A DNA stretch of 59,968 nucleotides from an uncultured Bacteroides sp. (lineage in GTDB: Bacteria > Bacteroidota > Bacteroidia > Bacteroidales > Bacteroidaceae). The notes beneath the pieces were generated by a model, which saw nothing but the letters and a program-made list of their open reading frames with translations, searched no databases and was not told the DNA's origin. A program made the translations under genes and the position numbers. Positions 1-8,892 of this stretch are shown in pieces. The stretch spans positions 1-59,968 of the forward strand of contig CASFPE010000002.1 of NCBI GenBank assembly GCA_949296575.1. Direction: 5' to 3'. Every line of letters begins with the position of its first letter. Positions within the stretch are counted from its first letter, which is position 1.

Positions 1-1
1 A

Positions 2-103
2 TCATTGACTGACAAAACCCACTTGCGTGACCTGTTCGACAAGACTAATTTCAATGATGTCAAAGATCTAAATGATCCCCTGATTCCGGGGATTTTTGAT
101 TAA
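2..103 (+). CDS. C-terminal end of an unidentified protein (cut by the window edge)
   Basis: A reading frame is open from base 2 to a TAA at 101-103 and encodes about 33 residues ending in PLIPGIFD. The composition (charged residues and Asn, no odd codons) looks like a real protein tail, and a terminator-like hairpin overlaps the last codons on the same strand. A frame this short can be open by chance, and no family can be recognised from the tail alone. It would converge on the GH3 gene that ends at 337. Confidence 0.35.
   Translation, partial: SLTDKTHLRDLFDKTNFNDVKDLNDPLIPGIFD
75..97 (+). terminator. Terminator-like hairpin at the end of the left-edge gene
   Basis: ATCCCC (75-80) pairs with GGGGAT (88-93) around a seven-base loop and is followed by a run of T. 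It lies within the last codons of the left-edge frame, as some intrinsic terminators do. The stem is only six pairs. Confidence 0.4.
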
Positions 104-139
104 TTGTTTAACTCGTTCCATTTTAACGGGACACTAATG

Positions 140-264
140 ATTCGCGAAGACAAATATAGCGAAAGGTGAGGGCAAAGGCAAATAGAAAACAAAGTTTTCA
201 ATCGGACTTTGCCGAACCGCCTCTTATATTCGCGAAGCAAATATAACAAAAGGCGGGCAAATGC
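140..264. repeat. Imperfect direct repeat, each copy carrying a minus-strand TAnnTTTG box
   Basis: The stretches at about 140-177 and 229-264 share ATTCGCGAAG, CAAATATA and a following AAAGG-G-GGGCAAA pattern. In both copies CAAATATA (151-158 and 238-245) reads TATATTTG on the minus strand, a good match to the Bacteroidetes -7 box. The rest of the 104-336 gap holds no convincing gene. Transcripts starting here would run antisense into the left-edge gene. Confidence 0.4.
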
Positions 265-336
265 GCCAAGGATTGCCCGCAATTTCCTGCAAGAGCGAAC
301 CCTCATCCCCCAAAACAGAGCCGGCAAACGCGACAC

Positions 337-3333
337 TCACAGCATGGCCTCATAGAAAACCTCCTGGATGCGGGTGCGGATGTCCATCCGCGACAGTTTA
401 TTGTTCCACACATCAGGGTAAGTGCGGTTGCACAGAAACACATAAACCAGATCGTTCTTAGGGTCAATCCATGCACATGTGCCGGTGAATCCCGTATGCC
501 CGAACACTTCTTTCGGGGCGGAAGGCGCACAAGGGCTTCGTTTCACATTGTCCGGGTCGGGCCTGTCGAAGCCTAAGCCCCGGCGGCTGATGGAAGAAGT
601 GGAAGCGGCAAACAATTGGCAAGTAGCTTCGCTCAGGTAACGCCGCCCATGATACATGCCTCCGTCCAGCAACATCTGGCAAACAGCCGCCACGTCTGCC
701 GCTGTGCCAAACAATCCTGCGTTTCCAGAGATGCCTCCAAAAAAGGCTGCCGCTTCGTCATGCACATAGCCTTGAAGCACCGGGCAGGCACGGCGCAAAT
801 AATCATTCCGCACAGTCGGCACAATCCTTTCCTTCGGATAACGCCTCAACGGCAAATAGAGCAAATGATTCAGCCCCATCGGCTCAAAAAACTCCCGCTC
901 CAACAGGCAATCCATGCCTTCACCGCTTATCTGCTCCACGATTTCTTTCAGCAAAATGAAATTGATGCAACTGTAACGGTAAGACTTGCTCTTCAAAGGC
1001 GTTTCCACAATCTTGCGCCATTCCTCCTGTTCAAAAGCCGGATTCAGCCAAAGGCTGTCGGCCACCGGCAGGCTATACACTTCCGACGAATGGGACGACA
1101 CCCATTCTTTCTTGAACCGGAATACCGACGATGCATAAGCATTGCGCCCGATGCGCGTCTGGTGCGTCGCGTCTTTCTGGTTGTATTTGAAGAAAGGGCC
1201 TTCATAGCTTTCCTTGTCGATGGCATCCTCATAAAAAGGCAAGAAGGATGGCAAACCGGATTGATGGTAAAGCAATTCGCGGATGGTGACCTTCTCCTTG
1301 TCCGTGCCTCTCAGGAAAGGCAAATATTGGGAGGCGCAATCGGAAAGGTTCAGTTTTCCCCCGTCATACAACTTCATGACGGCAAGCAAGGTTCCCGCCA
1401 TTTTCGACAAAGAAGCCAAATCATACAAATCATCCGCCCCCACCTTGCGGGAACCTTTCTCATAGGTGAACGAGCCAAAGCTTTTGTCGTAAAGCACTTT
1501 GCCGTGGCGCAAGGCGTAAACCCTGCAACCGGGGTAGGCACGAGCCTCTATCCCTTCCTTGGCAATGCGGTCGATGCCGGAAAGGATTTCTCCATCCATG
1601 CCCAATTCTTCAGGAGTGTAATGGCGGGCTGTCGTGGAGGTGATGTCCACTCCTTCGCCTTCTTCATACAATCCTGGAATGGAAGCCGGCAAACGCCCGT
1701 TGGCTGGAGCCACGCCAAACAGGACTTCCGCCACACGCCTCTGCACATCTTCTTCTGAAGAATGGGCCAGCACCACGGTTCCTCCGCCTACGAAAGACGA
1801 CAAAGGGCAATCCACCCGGACAAACGACGTGAAGAAGGCATAAACGGCATCCGTGCGTTTCGACAACGCCGCAAGGAACGGCTCGAAACGCTTTATCTTA
1901 TTGGTCGATACGGCCACCACCACGTCGCGCCGCCCGGCCAGCTGCGACAGCCAACCCATGCGCGTCCTTGCGCCGGCCTCAGCCGTCAGGCGCAGTTCAC
2001 GCACAGGGACATACTTCCGCATTTCCTCCACCAACGCCGAATGAGCCTTGAGCGAACCGCCAATGCTTATCAAGGTCAACGTGTCGGAACTGAAATGCAT
2101 CGGCAGCAAACGGGCGGAATCGGCCGGGATGGTAATGGAAGCGGCATGCAGTTCTTGCATCAATTGTTCCGCTTGGAGCGTGCAGATGCGTTCTTCCAGC
2201 CCGGAAAGGTTGATTTTCTGCACACGCCCGGCACCCAAAGCATACTTATAGGCCAACACTTTCCGGCACTTCTCGTTGATCATGCCTTCCGACAGTTCGC
2301 CACGAGCCAACGCATCCATCACTTTGTCCAATTCCGCGCCCGCATTGCGGGGAACCAGCAACAAGTCGTTGCCTGCTTTCAAGGCACGCACGCACAAATC
2401 ATCATAACCGCTCACGCCGTTCATCACCAATGCATCGGTAAACACCAAACCTTTGAACTGCAATTCATCGCGAAGCAGGCCGGTGACAATCGGTTCTGAC
2501 AAGGAAGCCGGAAGGCCGGACGGGTCTAATGCCGGAACTTGCAGATGGCCCGCCATGATGCTTCCCAAACCGGAACGGATGACTTGCCGGAACGGAAACA
2601 ACTCCACGCTGTCCAACCGCTCGCGGCTGAAAGGCAACGACGGCAACGCATGGTGCGAATCCACATCCGTGTCCCCGTGGCCGGGGAAATGCTTGGCCAC
2701 GGGCAACACCCCGCCATCCTCCAAACCACGGGAATAGGCCAGCACTTTTGCCGCCACCCGCACGGGATTTTCCCCAAAAGAACGGTAATTGATGACCGGG
2801 TTGTCCGGGTTGATGTTCACGTCTGCCACCGGGGCGAAGTTGACATGCACGCCCAATTCACGGCACTGCCGCGCCACCTCGCGGCCATAATCGTAAACCA
2901 ACTGGTTGTCCTGAATGCAACCCAACGCCATGTTTCTCGGGAAATCCGGCATTCCTTTCAGGCGCATGGCAAGCCCCCACTCTCCATCGAAAGTAATCAT
3001 CAAGGGGATGTCCGCCCGTTCCTGCGCATAATTGGTCAGCAAAGCCTGGTCGCGCAGTTCGCCGCCGGAAAAAAGCAGGCCGCCCACTTTGTAAGTATCC
3101 ACCACTTTCTCTAACAAATCCATGTTGGATTTCGTGGTGTAAGGAGCGATCGTATAGATAAACAGTTGCCCCACTTTCTCTTTCAAAGAGAGCTGGCACA
3201 TCTTCTGGTTCACCCACGCACGGCAAGCAGAATCCTGTTCCGCCCGGTAGAGCAGCAAAGGTTCCGGCTGCGCCTGCAAGCAAGAAAGGCCAACAAGCCA
3301 TGAAATGCAAGTTATCCAAGCAATCCTTTTCAT
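337..3333 (-). CDS. Secreted GH3 beta-N-acetylhexosaminidase fused to a beta-lactamase-like serine hydrolase
   Basis: About 998 residues. A signal peptide (MKRIAWITC then a hydrophobic stretch ending LQAQ) leads into a family 3 glycoside hydrolase of NagZ type. It has the KHFPGHGDTDVDSHH signature near residue 215 and the probable nucleophile Asp in FTDAL near residue 300. From about residue 570 a class-C beta-lactamase/transpeptidase-like domain follows, with SLSK (SxxK motif) near residue 650 and an HTG triad in GHTGFTGT near the C-terminus. The usual YxN motif reads YSC here. The fusion is known in Bacteroidetes and suggests periplasmic cleavage of peptidoglycan fragments or glycans. The chosen ATG has GGGAGG about 12 bases upstream; an earlier in-frame start at 3366 would overlap the preceding gene. 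It is last in a three-gene operon, 19 bases after the metallophosphatase. Confidence 0.9.
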   Translation of the reverse strand: MKRIAWITCISWLVGLSCLQAQPEPLLLYRAEQDSACRAWVNQKMCQLSLKEKVGQLFIYTIAPYTTKSNMDLLEKVVDTYKVGGLLFSGGELRDQALLTNYAQERADIPLMITFDGEWGLAMRLKGMPDFPRNMALGCIQDNQLVYDYGREVARQCRELGVHVNFAPVADVNINPDNPVINYRSFGENPVRVAAKVLAYSRGLEDGGVLPVAKHFPGHGDTDVDSHHALPSLPFSRERLDSVELFPFRQVIRSGLGSIMAGHLQVPALDPSGLPASLSEPIVTGLLRDELQFKGLVFTDALVMNGVSGYDDLCVRALKAGNDLLLVPRNAGAELDKVMDALARGELSEGMINEKCRKVLAYKYALGAGRVQKINLSGLEERICTLQAEQLMQELHAASITIPADSARLLPMHFSSDTLTLISIGGSLKAHSALVEEMRKYVPVRELRLTAEAGARTRMGWLSQLAGRRDVVVAVSTNKIKRFEPFLAALSKRTDAVYAFFTSFVRVDCPLSSFVGGGTVVLAHSSEEDVQRRVAEVLFGVAPANGRLPASIPGLYEEGEGVDITSTTARHYTPEELGMDGEILSGIDRIAKEGIEARAYPGCRVYALRHGKVLYDKSFGSFTYEKGSRKVGADDLYDLASLSKMAGTLLAVMKLYDGGKLNLSDCASQYLPFLRGTDKEKVTIRELLYHQSGLPSFLPFYEDAIDKESYEGPFFKYNQKDATHQTRIGRNAYASSVFRFKKEWVSSHSSEVYSLPVADSLWLNPAFEQEEWRKIVETPLKSKSYRYSCINFILLKEIVEQISGEGMDCLLEREFFEPMGLNHLLYLPLRRYPKERIVPTVRNDYLRRACPVLQGYVHDEAAAFFGGISGNAGLFGTAADVAAVCQMLLDGGMYHGRRYLSEATCQLFAASTSSISRRGLGFDRPDPDNVKRSPCAPSAPKEVFGHTGFTGTCAWIDPKNDLVYVFLCNRTYPDVWNNKLSRMDIRTRIQEVFYEAML

Positions 3334-3352
3334 AAAGCAAAAGCCTCCCATC

Positions 3353-4231
3353 CTATTCTTTCTCAAGCTCCAATTGCATCATTCCCACGAAAACGCCGTT
3401 CTTGCCCATCTGCTGAAGCGGAACTTCCTCGCCATCCAAATTCTCATAGAAAACAGGTTTTTCAAAATAGGAATGGGAATGCCCGCCCAGCACTACGTCG
3501 ATGTTGCGGGTATGGGCTATCAGGTATTCATCGCACATCGGGTTGTTCGGCACCGATTGCCAGCCCAAATGCGACAGGCAGACCACCAAGTCGCAATGCT
3601 CTTTGCCTTTCAAATGGGACGCGACGGCGTTGGCCACGGCCACCGGGTCGTTGTAACGCACGCCTTTGCAATTGCTTGCCTGCACCAATCCTTCCAACAC
3701 CGGGCTCAATCCGAAGATGCCGATGCGAAGCCCGTTGCGTTCCAACACAATGTAGGGCTTCACCAAATGTTCCAACACCGTACCGGTAAAGTCATAATTA
3801 GCGCACACTATCGGGAAATCAGCCATTCGGAACAGGCGGGCCATGTTCTCCAAGCCGAAGTCAAACTCATGGTTGCCTATCGTGGCGGCATCATAGCCCA
3901 TCTGGTTCATCAAGCGAATCTCCACTTCGCCACGGAACATATTATAATAAGGTGTACCCTGCGAATAATCCCCGCAATCCAGCAACAGCAAATCCGGATG
4001 ATCCTTCCGCATCATCCCCACAAATGCCGCACGGCGCACGTAGCCTCCTTTGCCTGCATATTCCGACGGCTGGGCATCATCGCCCAAAGGCTCGATGCGG
4101 CTGTGCGTGTCGTTCGTGTGCAGTATCCACAATTCTTTCGTGCTTTGCGCTGCGGCAAATGTCCCCGCCATGAGGCACAGGCAAACTCCCAAGGCGCAAA
4201 TCACATAAGTTCTCATTTTCTTATTCATCAT
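3353..4231 (-). CDS. Periplasmic 5'-nucleotidase, metallophosphatase half
   Basis: About 292 residues. After a signal peptide (hydrophobic core ending GTFAAAQ) comes a calcineurin-like metallophosphatase domain of the UshA/5'-nucleotidase family. Metal-binding motifs are visible: HTNDTHSR near residue 40, LLLDCGDYSQG, GNHEFD and GGHSHS. The protein stops after this domain; the substrate-binding C-terminal half is the separate gene directly upstream, 15 bases away. Together they probably dephosphorylate nucleotides in the periplasm to salvage nucleosides and phosphate. Start 4231 is an ATGATG pair behind AGGGAGG; 4228 or 4216 are possible alternatives. Confidence 0.88.
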   Translation of the reverse strand: MMNKKMRTYVICALGVCLCLMAGTFAAAQSTKELWILHTNDTHSRIEPLGDDAQPSEYAGKGGYVRRAAFVGMMRKDHPDLLLLDCGDYSQGTPYYNMFRGEVEIRLMNQMGYDAATIGNHEFDFGLENMARLFRMADFPIVCANYDFTGTVLEHLVKPYIVLERNGLRIGIFGLSPVLEGLVQASNCKGVRYNDPVAVANAVASHLKGKEHCDLVVCLSHLGWQSVPNNPMCDEYLIAHTRNIDVVLGGHSHSYFEKPVFYENLDGEEVPLQQMGKNGVFVGMMQLELEKE

Positions 4232-4246
4232 TTTCCTCCCTTCTTC

Positions 4247-5023
4247 TTATTCCTCCACGCGAATCCGCCCATCGAGCTTCGAAGCCAACGCCTCGCCCCG
4301 CCCGGCGCATTCCTTGATGTAGTCCACCACAATCTGGCGGATGGTCATGCCTTCCGGGCAAACACGCCGGACGGCTTCCTTGAAAGCGGGCATCCCGTCG
4401 TTGCCTTCCGCCAAATAATCAATCGTTGCCACCTGGTAAACGCGTTCCGGCTCCACCGGCTTCCCGCCTATCCACGCTTCTTTCAACTGCATGTCATCGG
4501 AAAGCACGAGGCGGGCGCCGCTCAATCCTTCCCCGCCCACAGCGGCCATTTGCCGGAACAACGCCTGCACTGCCTCTCCTTTCATCTCCAATATGCAGAG
4601 CGTGTTCTGAAAAGGAAGGATTTCATACACGTCTCCATACGTGACATCGCCTTCCGGCAAGGAAGTGCGGAGGCCGCCCACGTTAATCACCGCGAAATCC
4701 ACCGGGTGTCCAATATAGTTGCTCCCTGCCCGCAACAGCACATCTGCCACAAAATTGGACAACAGACTCTCCGGACGGTCCACGTCCATCTCCATCTTGC
4801 TGCGCCCTATCACGGGCGACATCACGCTGTCCACTTTTGCCTTGTAGGATTGCACGATGGCAATCGCCGTTTCATCCTGCGGGACACGGTCAAAAGTTTC
4901 CGTCATGGCCACCCGCCCGCCTTCCACTTCCGTCAACTGGTAAGCCGGACGGCAGGAAAGCAGCAGGAAAGCACCGGCCAGCCACCACATCCGGCCTGCC
5001 ACGTTTTTCTGTCTCTTTTCCAT
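4247..5023 (-). CDS. 5'-nucleotidase C-terminal domain lipoprotein
   Basis: About 258 residues. The N-terminus has a lipoprotein signal (WWLAGAFLLLSC, lipid-carrying Cys near residue 24). The rest matches the 5'-nucleotidase C-terminal domain, with NVGGLRTSLPEGDVTYGDVY and the ILPFQNTLCILEMKG stretch. This domain binds the nucleotide base in UshA-type enzymes. It is the first gene of the operon with the metallophosphatase half and the GH3 fusion. The ATG at 5023 is preceded by AGAGGA and by a TATCTTTG promoter box at 5047-5054. The two halves each have a signal sequence and ribosome-binding site, so this is a split gene and not a frameshift. Confidence 0.85.
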   Translation of the reverse strand: MEKRQKNVAGRMWWLAGAFLLLSCRPAYQLTEVEGGRVAMTETFDRVPQDETAIAIVQSYKAKVDSVMSPVIGRSKMEMDVDRPESLLSNFVADVLLRAGSNYIGHPVDFAVINVGGLRTSLPEGDVTYGDVYEILPFQNTLCILEMKGEAVQALFRQMAAVGGEGLSGARLVLSDDMQLKEAWIGGKPVEPERVYQVATIDYLAEGNDGMPAFKEAVRRVCPEGMTIRQIVVDYIKECAGRGEALASKLDGRIRVEE

Positions 5024-5046
5024 GAATATCCTCTGTTTTGGTGCTT

Positions 5047-5054
5047 CAAAGATA
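5047..5054 (-). promoter_or_regulatory. -7 promoter box (TATCTTTG) of the nucleotidase/GH3 operon
   Basis: TATCTTTG on the minus strand matches TAnnTTTG exactly and lies 24 bases upstream of the lipoprotein start at 5023. Confidence 0.55.
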
Positions 5055-5088
5055 AAGCATTTTTGGAAGCCCTGTGCGCATTCCGCAA

Positions 5089-5160
5089 TTTTACTCAATA
5101 AAATTTCAAATTTCACGGGTAAAATTCGCGTTTTTTCTATATAAAATTTCAGATTTTATT
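5089..5160. repeat. Array of alternating TAAAAT / ATTTTA arms
   Basis: Reading left to right, arms close to ATTTTA and TAAAAT alternate about seven times with spacers of four to five bases. The clearest pair is TAAAAT-TTCAG-ATTTTA at the right end. The array sits between two divergent promoter boxes (5047-5054 and 5239-5246). The same arms in the same arrangement occur at 59306-59380. Confidence 0.6.
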
Positions 5161-5238
5161 GGAACAATTTCCGGCTTTCCTTCATCGTTCGGGAAAAATA
5201 ATTCGGCTGTTTTTCTTTATCTTTCACTTGCTTTTCCT

Positions 5239-5246
5239 TATCTTTG
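5239..5246 (+). promoter_or_regulatory. -7 promoter box (TATCTTTG) for the large secreted protein
   Basis: An exact TAnnTTTG match about 130 bases upstream of the start at 5378. The leader between them (about 5253-5377) holds no obvious hairpin or gene. Confidence 0.5.
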
Positions 5247-5377
5247 CTGATAGAAGGCTGCCAAGCACTTGGACGAACAAATGGGCAAAACGGCCCTGCA
5301 TCCGCTCCTTGGCAACTTTTTTGAAAAAAAATCATTGTTCCACAACAATGCCTGAGCGGCATCTAAAGCAAATGGAT

Positions 5378-8263
5378 ATGAAAAAACGCATCGCTGCAAC
5401 CCTGATGGTTTTAATGGCTTGCCTGAATGTTTTCGCGCAATCCCAACCCAGATACCTGACCCGCAACTACAAGCCGGTGGATTCCTACCGCTATGCCGCC
5501 GGAAACACAATGGAAATTTACGGAGGCTTGAAATGGAGCAACGGTTTTTCCATCGGGAACACAAGCGGCCCCTACAAAGCGGGATACGCTACATTCAAAG
5601 TAGGCGGGCAATACGAAAAACTGACCTTTGTGTTAGGCCTGAAAAAAGGTTCATACGGGCAAGACCCGCGCATCGTCACTGTCTATGCAGACGGCAAGAA
5701 AATCATGGACGAAGTAGTCCGGATGTATGGCATACACAAACGCATCACCCTCAACATCAAGGGAGCGAACGAACTGAAGTTTGTGTTAGTGAAAGGCGAA
5801 GGAGACATTTGTTTTGCCGAAGCGGCACTCTGGAAAGCAGGAGAGACACCCCGTGAGACCGGAAACCTCATCACCCAAAAGCCTCAAAAAAAGATGCTGT
5901 TCAGAGACATCTTGCCCTACACGTTAGTGAACCATACGGCATTGGAAGACAATGGGCATTGGATGGTTTCCCCGCAAGGCAAGTACAAGTCTGTCAGCGT
6001 AGGGAACAAGACATACGATTACGGGCTGGTGCTGATGATGACCATGGCTTTGATCGGCAACAACCAAGCGCAAACGCACATCAATCTGCGCGGGCAATAT
6101 GAAACATTGAGCTTCATCGCCGGCCCGGTCAACTCGAAAGATGCAAGCAACGGCGTGGGATGGATCACCATCAAAGGCGACGGGAAGATACTGCATGAAT
6201 ACGAGGTGAAACAGGACGACATTGCCCGCCGCGTCACTTTGGACGTGACGGGAGTACACCAGCTTTCCATCTTCAGCGAACAGGAAAGCATGAGCTTGTA
6301 CGGTGCCATCGTGGACGCATGGGTGTATCCGGCAGGCCAAGCGCCCGAAACGGAAGACGAAAACACCGTGAGCGAAACCGACCCGCGCCTGAAACTTCTC
6401 CCTGATGTATGCAAATTGATTTCCAACATTCCTCCTTATTCTGCGCGAAGCGATGTGGAGTACCAAGTCTATACAGGCGAATCGGACTACATCACCTTCT
6501 CCATGGGAGGCGTCAAGTTCAATGAAGGCTTCATCCTGTACGAGAAAGCCAGCTTCTGGGACGACAACTTAGTGTCGTATGCAGCCTTCGACTTGGGCAA
6601 CGAATTCGACTATGTGAGCTTCACTGCTGGCTACGTGGGCAAAAGCTGGGTGATGAACAACGACAAACTGCGGGTATATGCCGACGACGAACTGATACTG
6701 GAAGCGCCGCTCAATGCGACAAGCCCCAATCAAGAATACGTACTGCCCTTGAAAAAATGCCGCAAGCTGCGTTTTGAAAACGGCGGCCAAGGCACAATGA
6801 ACGTAGGCGCATACGGCGTGGCCGACTTGGTAGTGTACAGAGGCGAACCGACAAAACATGATTTGTTTGTGCATCCTGTGCCGGAATGCCCGCCACAAAT
6901 AGACCTGATAGACTTGGGGGCTCCTTATATCCATTACGTAAGCGGGGCCAGAGAAAGCACATATCATGACGGAAGCACCCAAAGAGAATATTTCACCATG
7001 CCCGACGGCAGCCGCCTGCACAAAGGATTTGTTTTGCAAACCAACACCCACTTCTCATTGGACCATGGCGTGCTTTCGTCCGGCACTGACAACACAATGG
7101 CTGCCACAATAGGCGCAGCAGCCGTAGGCTCGTCGTTTGTTGTGGCCGGAGCAGTTGGAAGCACGCTGATTGGCTCCACGCTCGCAGGAGCAGCAGCTTT
7201 CATGGTGCTTGCCGCAGGAGGCGAAGCCGTAGAAAATTCCTGCGCTGTATTCAACACTTACGGGCAATACAACAGCCTGACTTTCACGGTAGCTTGCCTG
7301 AAAACAGCCGAAGAATCGCAATTATTAGGTCCTGACACTTGGCAGGCAGACAAAAGTGAATACAAGGAAACACTCCTGATTGGCGCGGACCAAGTAGTCG
7401 TAGCAGAGTTGTCCGTATTCGAATCCATGAAGCCCCAAACCATCACCGTACCCATCAACGGTTGTAAACAACTCATGTTCTGGCTGGCCAACACCAACGG
7501 CAATTCCGGGCAATTCGTGTTCTACGACCTCAAACTGTCGAAAGGAACAAGCGGCCTGGAAATCCCGGAAGACGCACGTTCCACGCAAGCCCACATCACA
7601 ACTCCCGTCTGGAGCGACAAGAAAATCACGGCTCCATGGGAAAGGCAGAAATCAACCGGCGCGAAAAACATCGACGCTTATTTCCGTGATTTGGCCATCG
7701 CTTCGGAAGCCATCGTGAAATGCCTGCACGACTACGAACCGGGTTACGACATCTGCACCTACTATCTTGAGACGGATGCAGGGCAGATATGCAAGGCCGT
7801 CAAGCTAAGATACAAGCCGGAAGAACCAGAAGATGAAGGAACATTGCTCCCGTCGGCCCCCAACTTCAGGGCCATAATAGACGGGGGATATTATTCCATC
7901 CCCGAAACATACAAGTATTGCCAAGAAGCATTGGCTCGCTTGAACCAATTGAAAAAAGACCTTGCCGGCCTGAGCATGGCACAAGCTTCAGCATATGCGG
8001 ATTTGCCTTCATTGGGTTTCAACGCCATCCCGTATGGCAAACTGATAAAGCAAAGCGCCAAGTCATTAAAGGAAATGAAAGCAGTATTGGATACGATGCT
8101 TGAAGAAAAGAGCATGGAGTTCCTGTTCTTGGACGCCATCATCCAAAAAGCCGTCGACATCGACGGAAGGCAATCGACTGAGAAAACAATCTTCTGCCCG
8201 CTTTTTGACAATGAGGTTCCACCAGAAGGCTACAAAATGATGGCAAGGAACTTTACGCTATAA
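5378..8263 (+). CDS. Large secreted protein with repeated NPCBM-like beta-sandwich domains
   Basis: About 961 residues, with a signal peptide ending ACLNVFAQ. Four segments of roughly 130-170 residues resemble each other and NPCBM/NEW2-type carbohydrate-binding folds. Each has a KFN/KWSNGF-like opening, a FDLGxxYxxLTF core, then VYADGK and a closing LxFxxxxxG...YGAxxDxxVY. The fourth is interrupted near residues 575-615 by a hydrophobic Ala/Gly/Val-rich stretch. The last 200 residues are helical and lack a recognised domain. No catalytic motif was found, so binding of polysaccharide or a structural role is an inference. The start is MKKRIAAT; the ATG six bases upstream (5372) is equally possible. 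Transcribed alone, divergently from the nucleotidase operon. Confidence 0.75.
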   Translation: MKKRIAATLMVLMACLNVFAQSQPRYLTRNYKPVDSYRYAAGNTMEIYGGLKWSNGFSIGNTSGPYKAGYATFKVGGQYEKLTFVLGLKKGSYGQDPRIVTVYADGKKIMDEVVRMYGIHKRITLNIKGANELKFVLVKGEGDICFAEAALWKAGETPRETGNLITQKPQKKMLFRDILPYTLVNHTALEDNGHWMVSPQGKYKSVSVGNKTYDYGLVLMMTMALIGNNQAQTHINLRGQYETLSFIAGPVNSKDASNGVGWITIKGDGKILHEYEVKQDDIARRVTLDVTGVHQLSIFSEQESMSLYGAIVDAWVYPAGQAPETEDENTVSETDPRLKLLPDVCKLISNIPPYSARSDVEYQVYTGESDYITFSMGGVKFNEGFILYEKASFWDDNLVSYAAFDLGNEFDYVSFTAGYVGKSWVMNNDKLRVYADDELILEAPLNATSPNQEYVLPLKKCRKLRFENGGQGTMNVGAYGVADLVVYRGEPTKHDLFVHPVPECPPQIDLIDLGAPYIHYVSGARESTYHDGSTQREYFTMPDGSRLHKGFVLQTNTHFSLDHGVLSSGTDNTMAATIGAAAVGSSFVVAGAVGSTLIGSTLAGAAAFMVLAAGGEAVENSCAVFNTYGQYNSLTFTVACLKTAEESQLLGPDTWQADKSEYKETLLIGADQVVVAELSVFESMKPQTITVPINGCKQLMFWLANTNGNSGQFVFYDLKLSKGTSGLEIPEDARSTQAHITTPVWSDKKITAPWERQKSTGAKNIDAYFRDLAIASEAIVKCLHDYEPGYDICTYYLETDAGQICKAVKLRYKPEEPEDEGTLLPSAPNFRAIIDGGYYSIPETYKYCQEALARLNQLKKDLAGLSMAQASAYADLPSLGFNAIPYGKLIKQSAKSLKEMKAVLDTMLEEKSMEFLFLDAIIQKAVDIDGRQSTEKTIFCPLFDNEVPPEGYKMMARNFTL

Positions 8264-8465
8264 AAAGAGAACCATTTAAGCAATGCAACCCTTGGCAGCC
8301 ACCGCAATTGTGAAAATTCCGGCACTTGGAGAAAAATAACCTCCATTATTTTGGATGCCTCGCAAATAATTCGTTATTTTGCACCGCTTTCGCGCAATCG
8401 CTGTCAAAGAAGAGTTACTTGATATGTTGCGTTGTAACGATAAACAATTTATTAAAAGTAAAACA

Positions 8466-8819
8466 ATGGATTTAATTAAAATTGCAGAAGAAGCATTCGC
8501 TACCGGGAAAGTGCATCCTACTTTCAAGGCTGGTGACACTGTCACAGTAGCGTATCGTATTGTTGAAGGCAACAAGGAACGCATACAGCAGTATCGCGGC
8601 GTTGTCATCAAGATTTCAGGGCATGGAGAAAAAAAGCGTTTCACTGTCCGCAAAATGTCCGGGGCCATCGGCGTAGAAAGAATTTTCCCGATTGAATCAC
8701 CGGCCATCGAAAGCATCACTGTCAACAAAATCGGCAAAGTGCGCAGGGCAAAATTGTATTACCTCCGCAACCTCACAGGCAAGAAAGCCAGAATCCAAGA
8801 AAAAAGAGTCAACGCCTAA
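8466..8819 (+). CDS. rplS: 50S ribosomal protein L19
   Basis: 117 residues, the normal length for bL19, which sits at the 30S-50S interface. Diagnostic stretches include [19 protein letters not shown], the [16 protein letters not shown] core and [11 protein letters not shown] near the end. It begins at ATG 8466; an upstream in-frame extension has no family support. The leader from a weak box TTATTTTG (8372-8379) is about 85 bases and contains small inverted repeats, so autogenous control is possible but not shown. A strong bidirectional hairpin follows. Confidence 0.97.
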   Translation: MDLIKIAEEAFATGKVHPTFKAGDTVTVAYRIVEGNKERIQQYRGVVIKISGHGEKKRFTVRKMSGAIGVERIFPIESPAIESITVNKIGKVRRAKLYYLRNLTGKKARIQEKRVNA

Positions 8820-8843
8820 AGGGGGTTCCTCTATTTGCAAGAT

Positions 8844-8877
8844 AAAAAAAGCATCCTGCATTGCAGGATGCTTTTTT
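8844..8877. terminator. Bidirectional terminator between rplS and the glucokinase gene
   Basis: GCATCCTGCA (8851-8860) pairs with its complement at about 8862-8871, flanked by seven A on the left and a T run on the right. It can therefore end transcripts of both convergent genes. Confidence 0.85.
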
Positions 8878-8892
8878 ATTTCAATCCATCTC

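Noticed and set aside
100..336. 78-codon minus-strand frame next to the GH3 gene
   Set aside because: Composition is Arg/Leu-rich without a motif, it covers promoter-like repeats, and it overlaps the end of the opposing left-edge frame.
616..1758. Long plus-strand open frame opposite the GH3 fusion
   Set aside because: It is antisense to a gene with clear motifs, has no recognisable domain and reflects codon bias of the real gene. The same applies to long frames opposite the nucleotidase genes and the second pectate lyase.
3353..5023. Frameshifted single 5'-nucleotidase gene
   Set aside because: Each half has its own signal sequence, ribosome-binding site and stop, and the order (C-terminal half first) cannot come from a frameshift.
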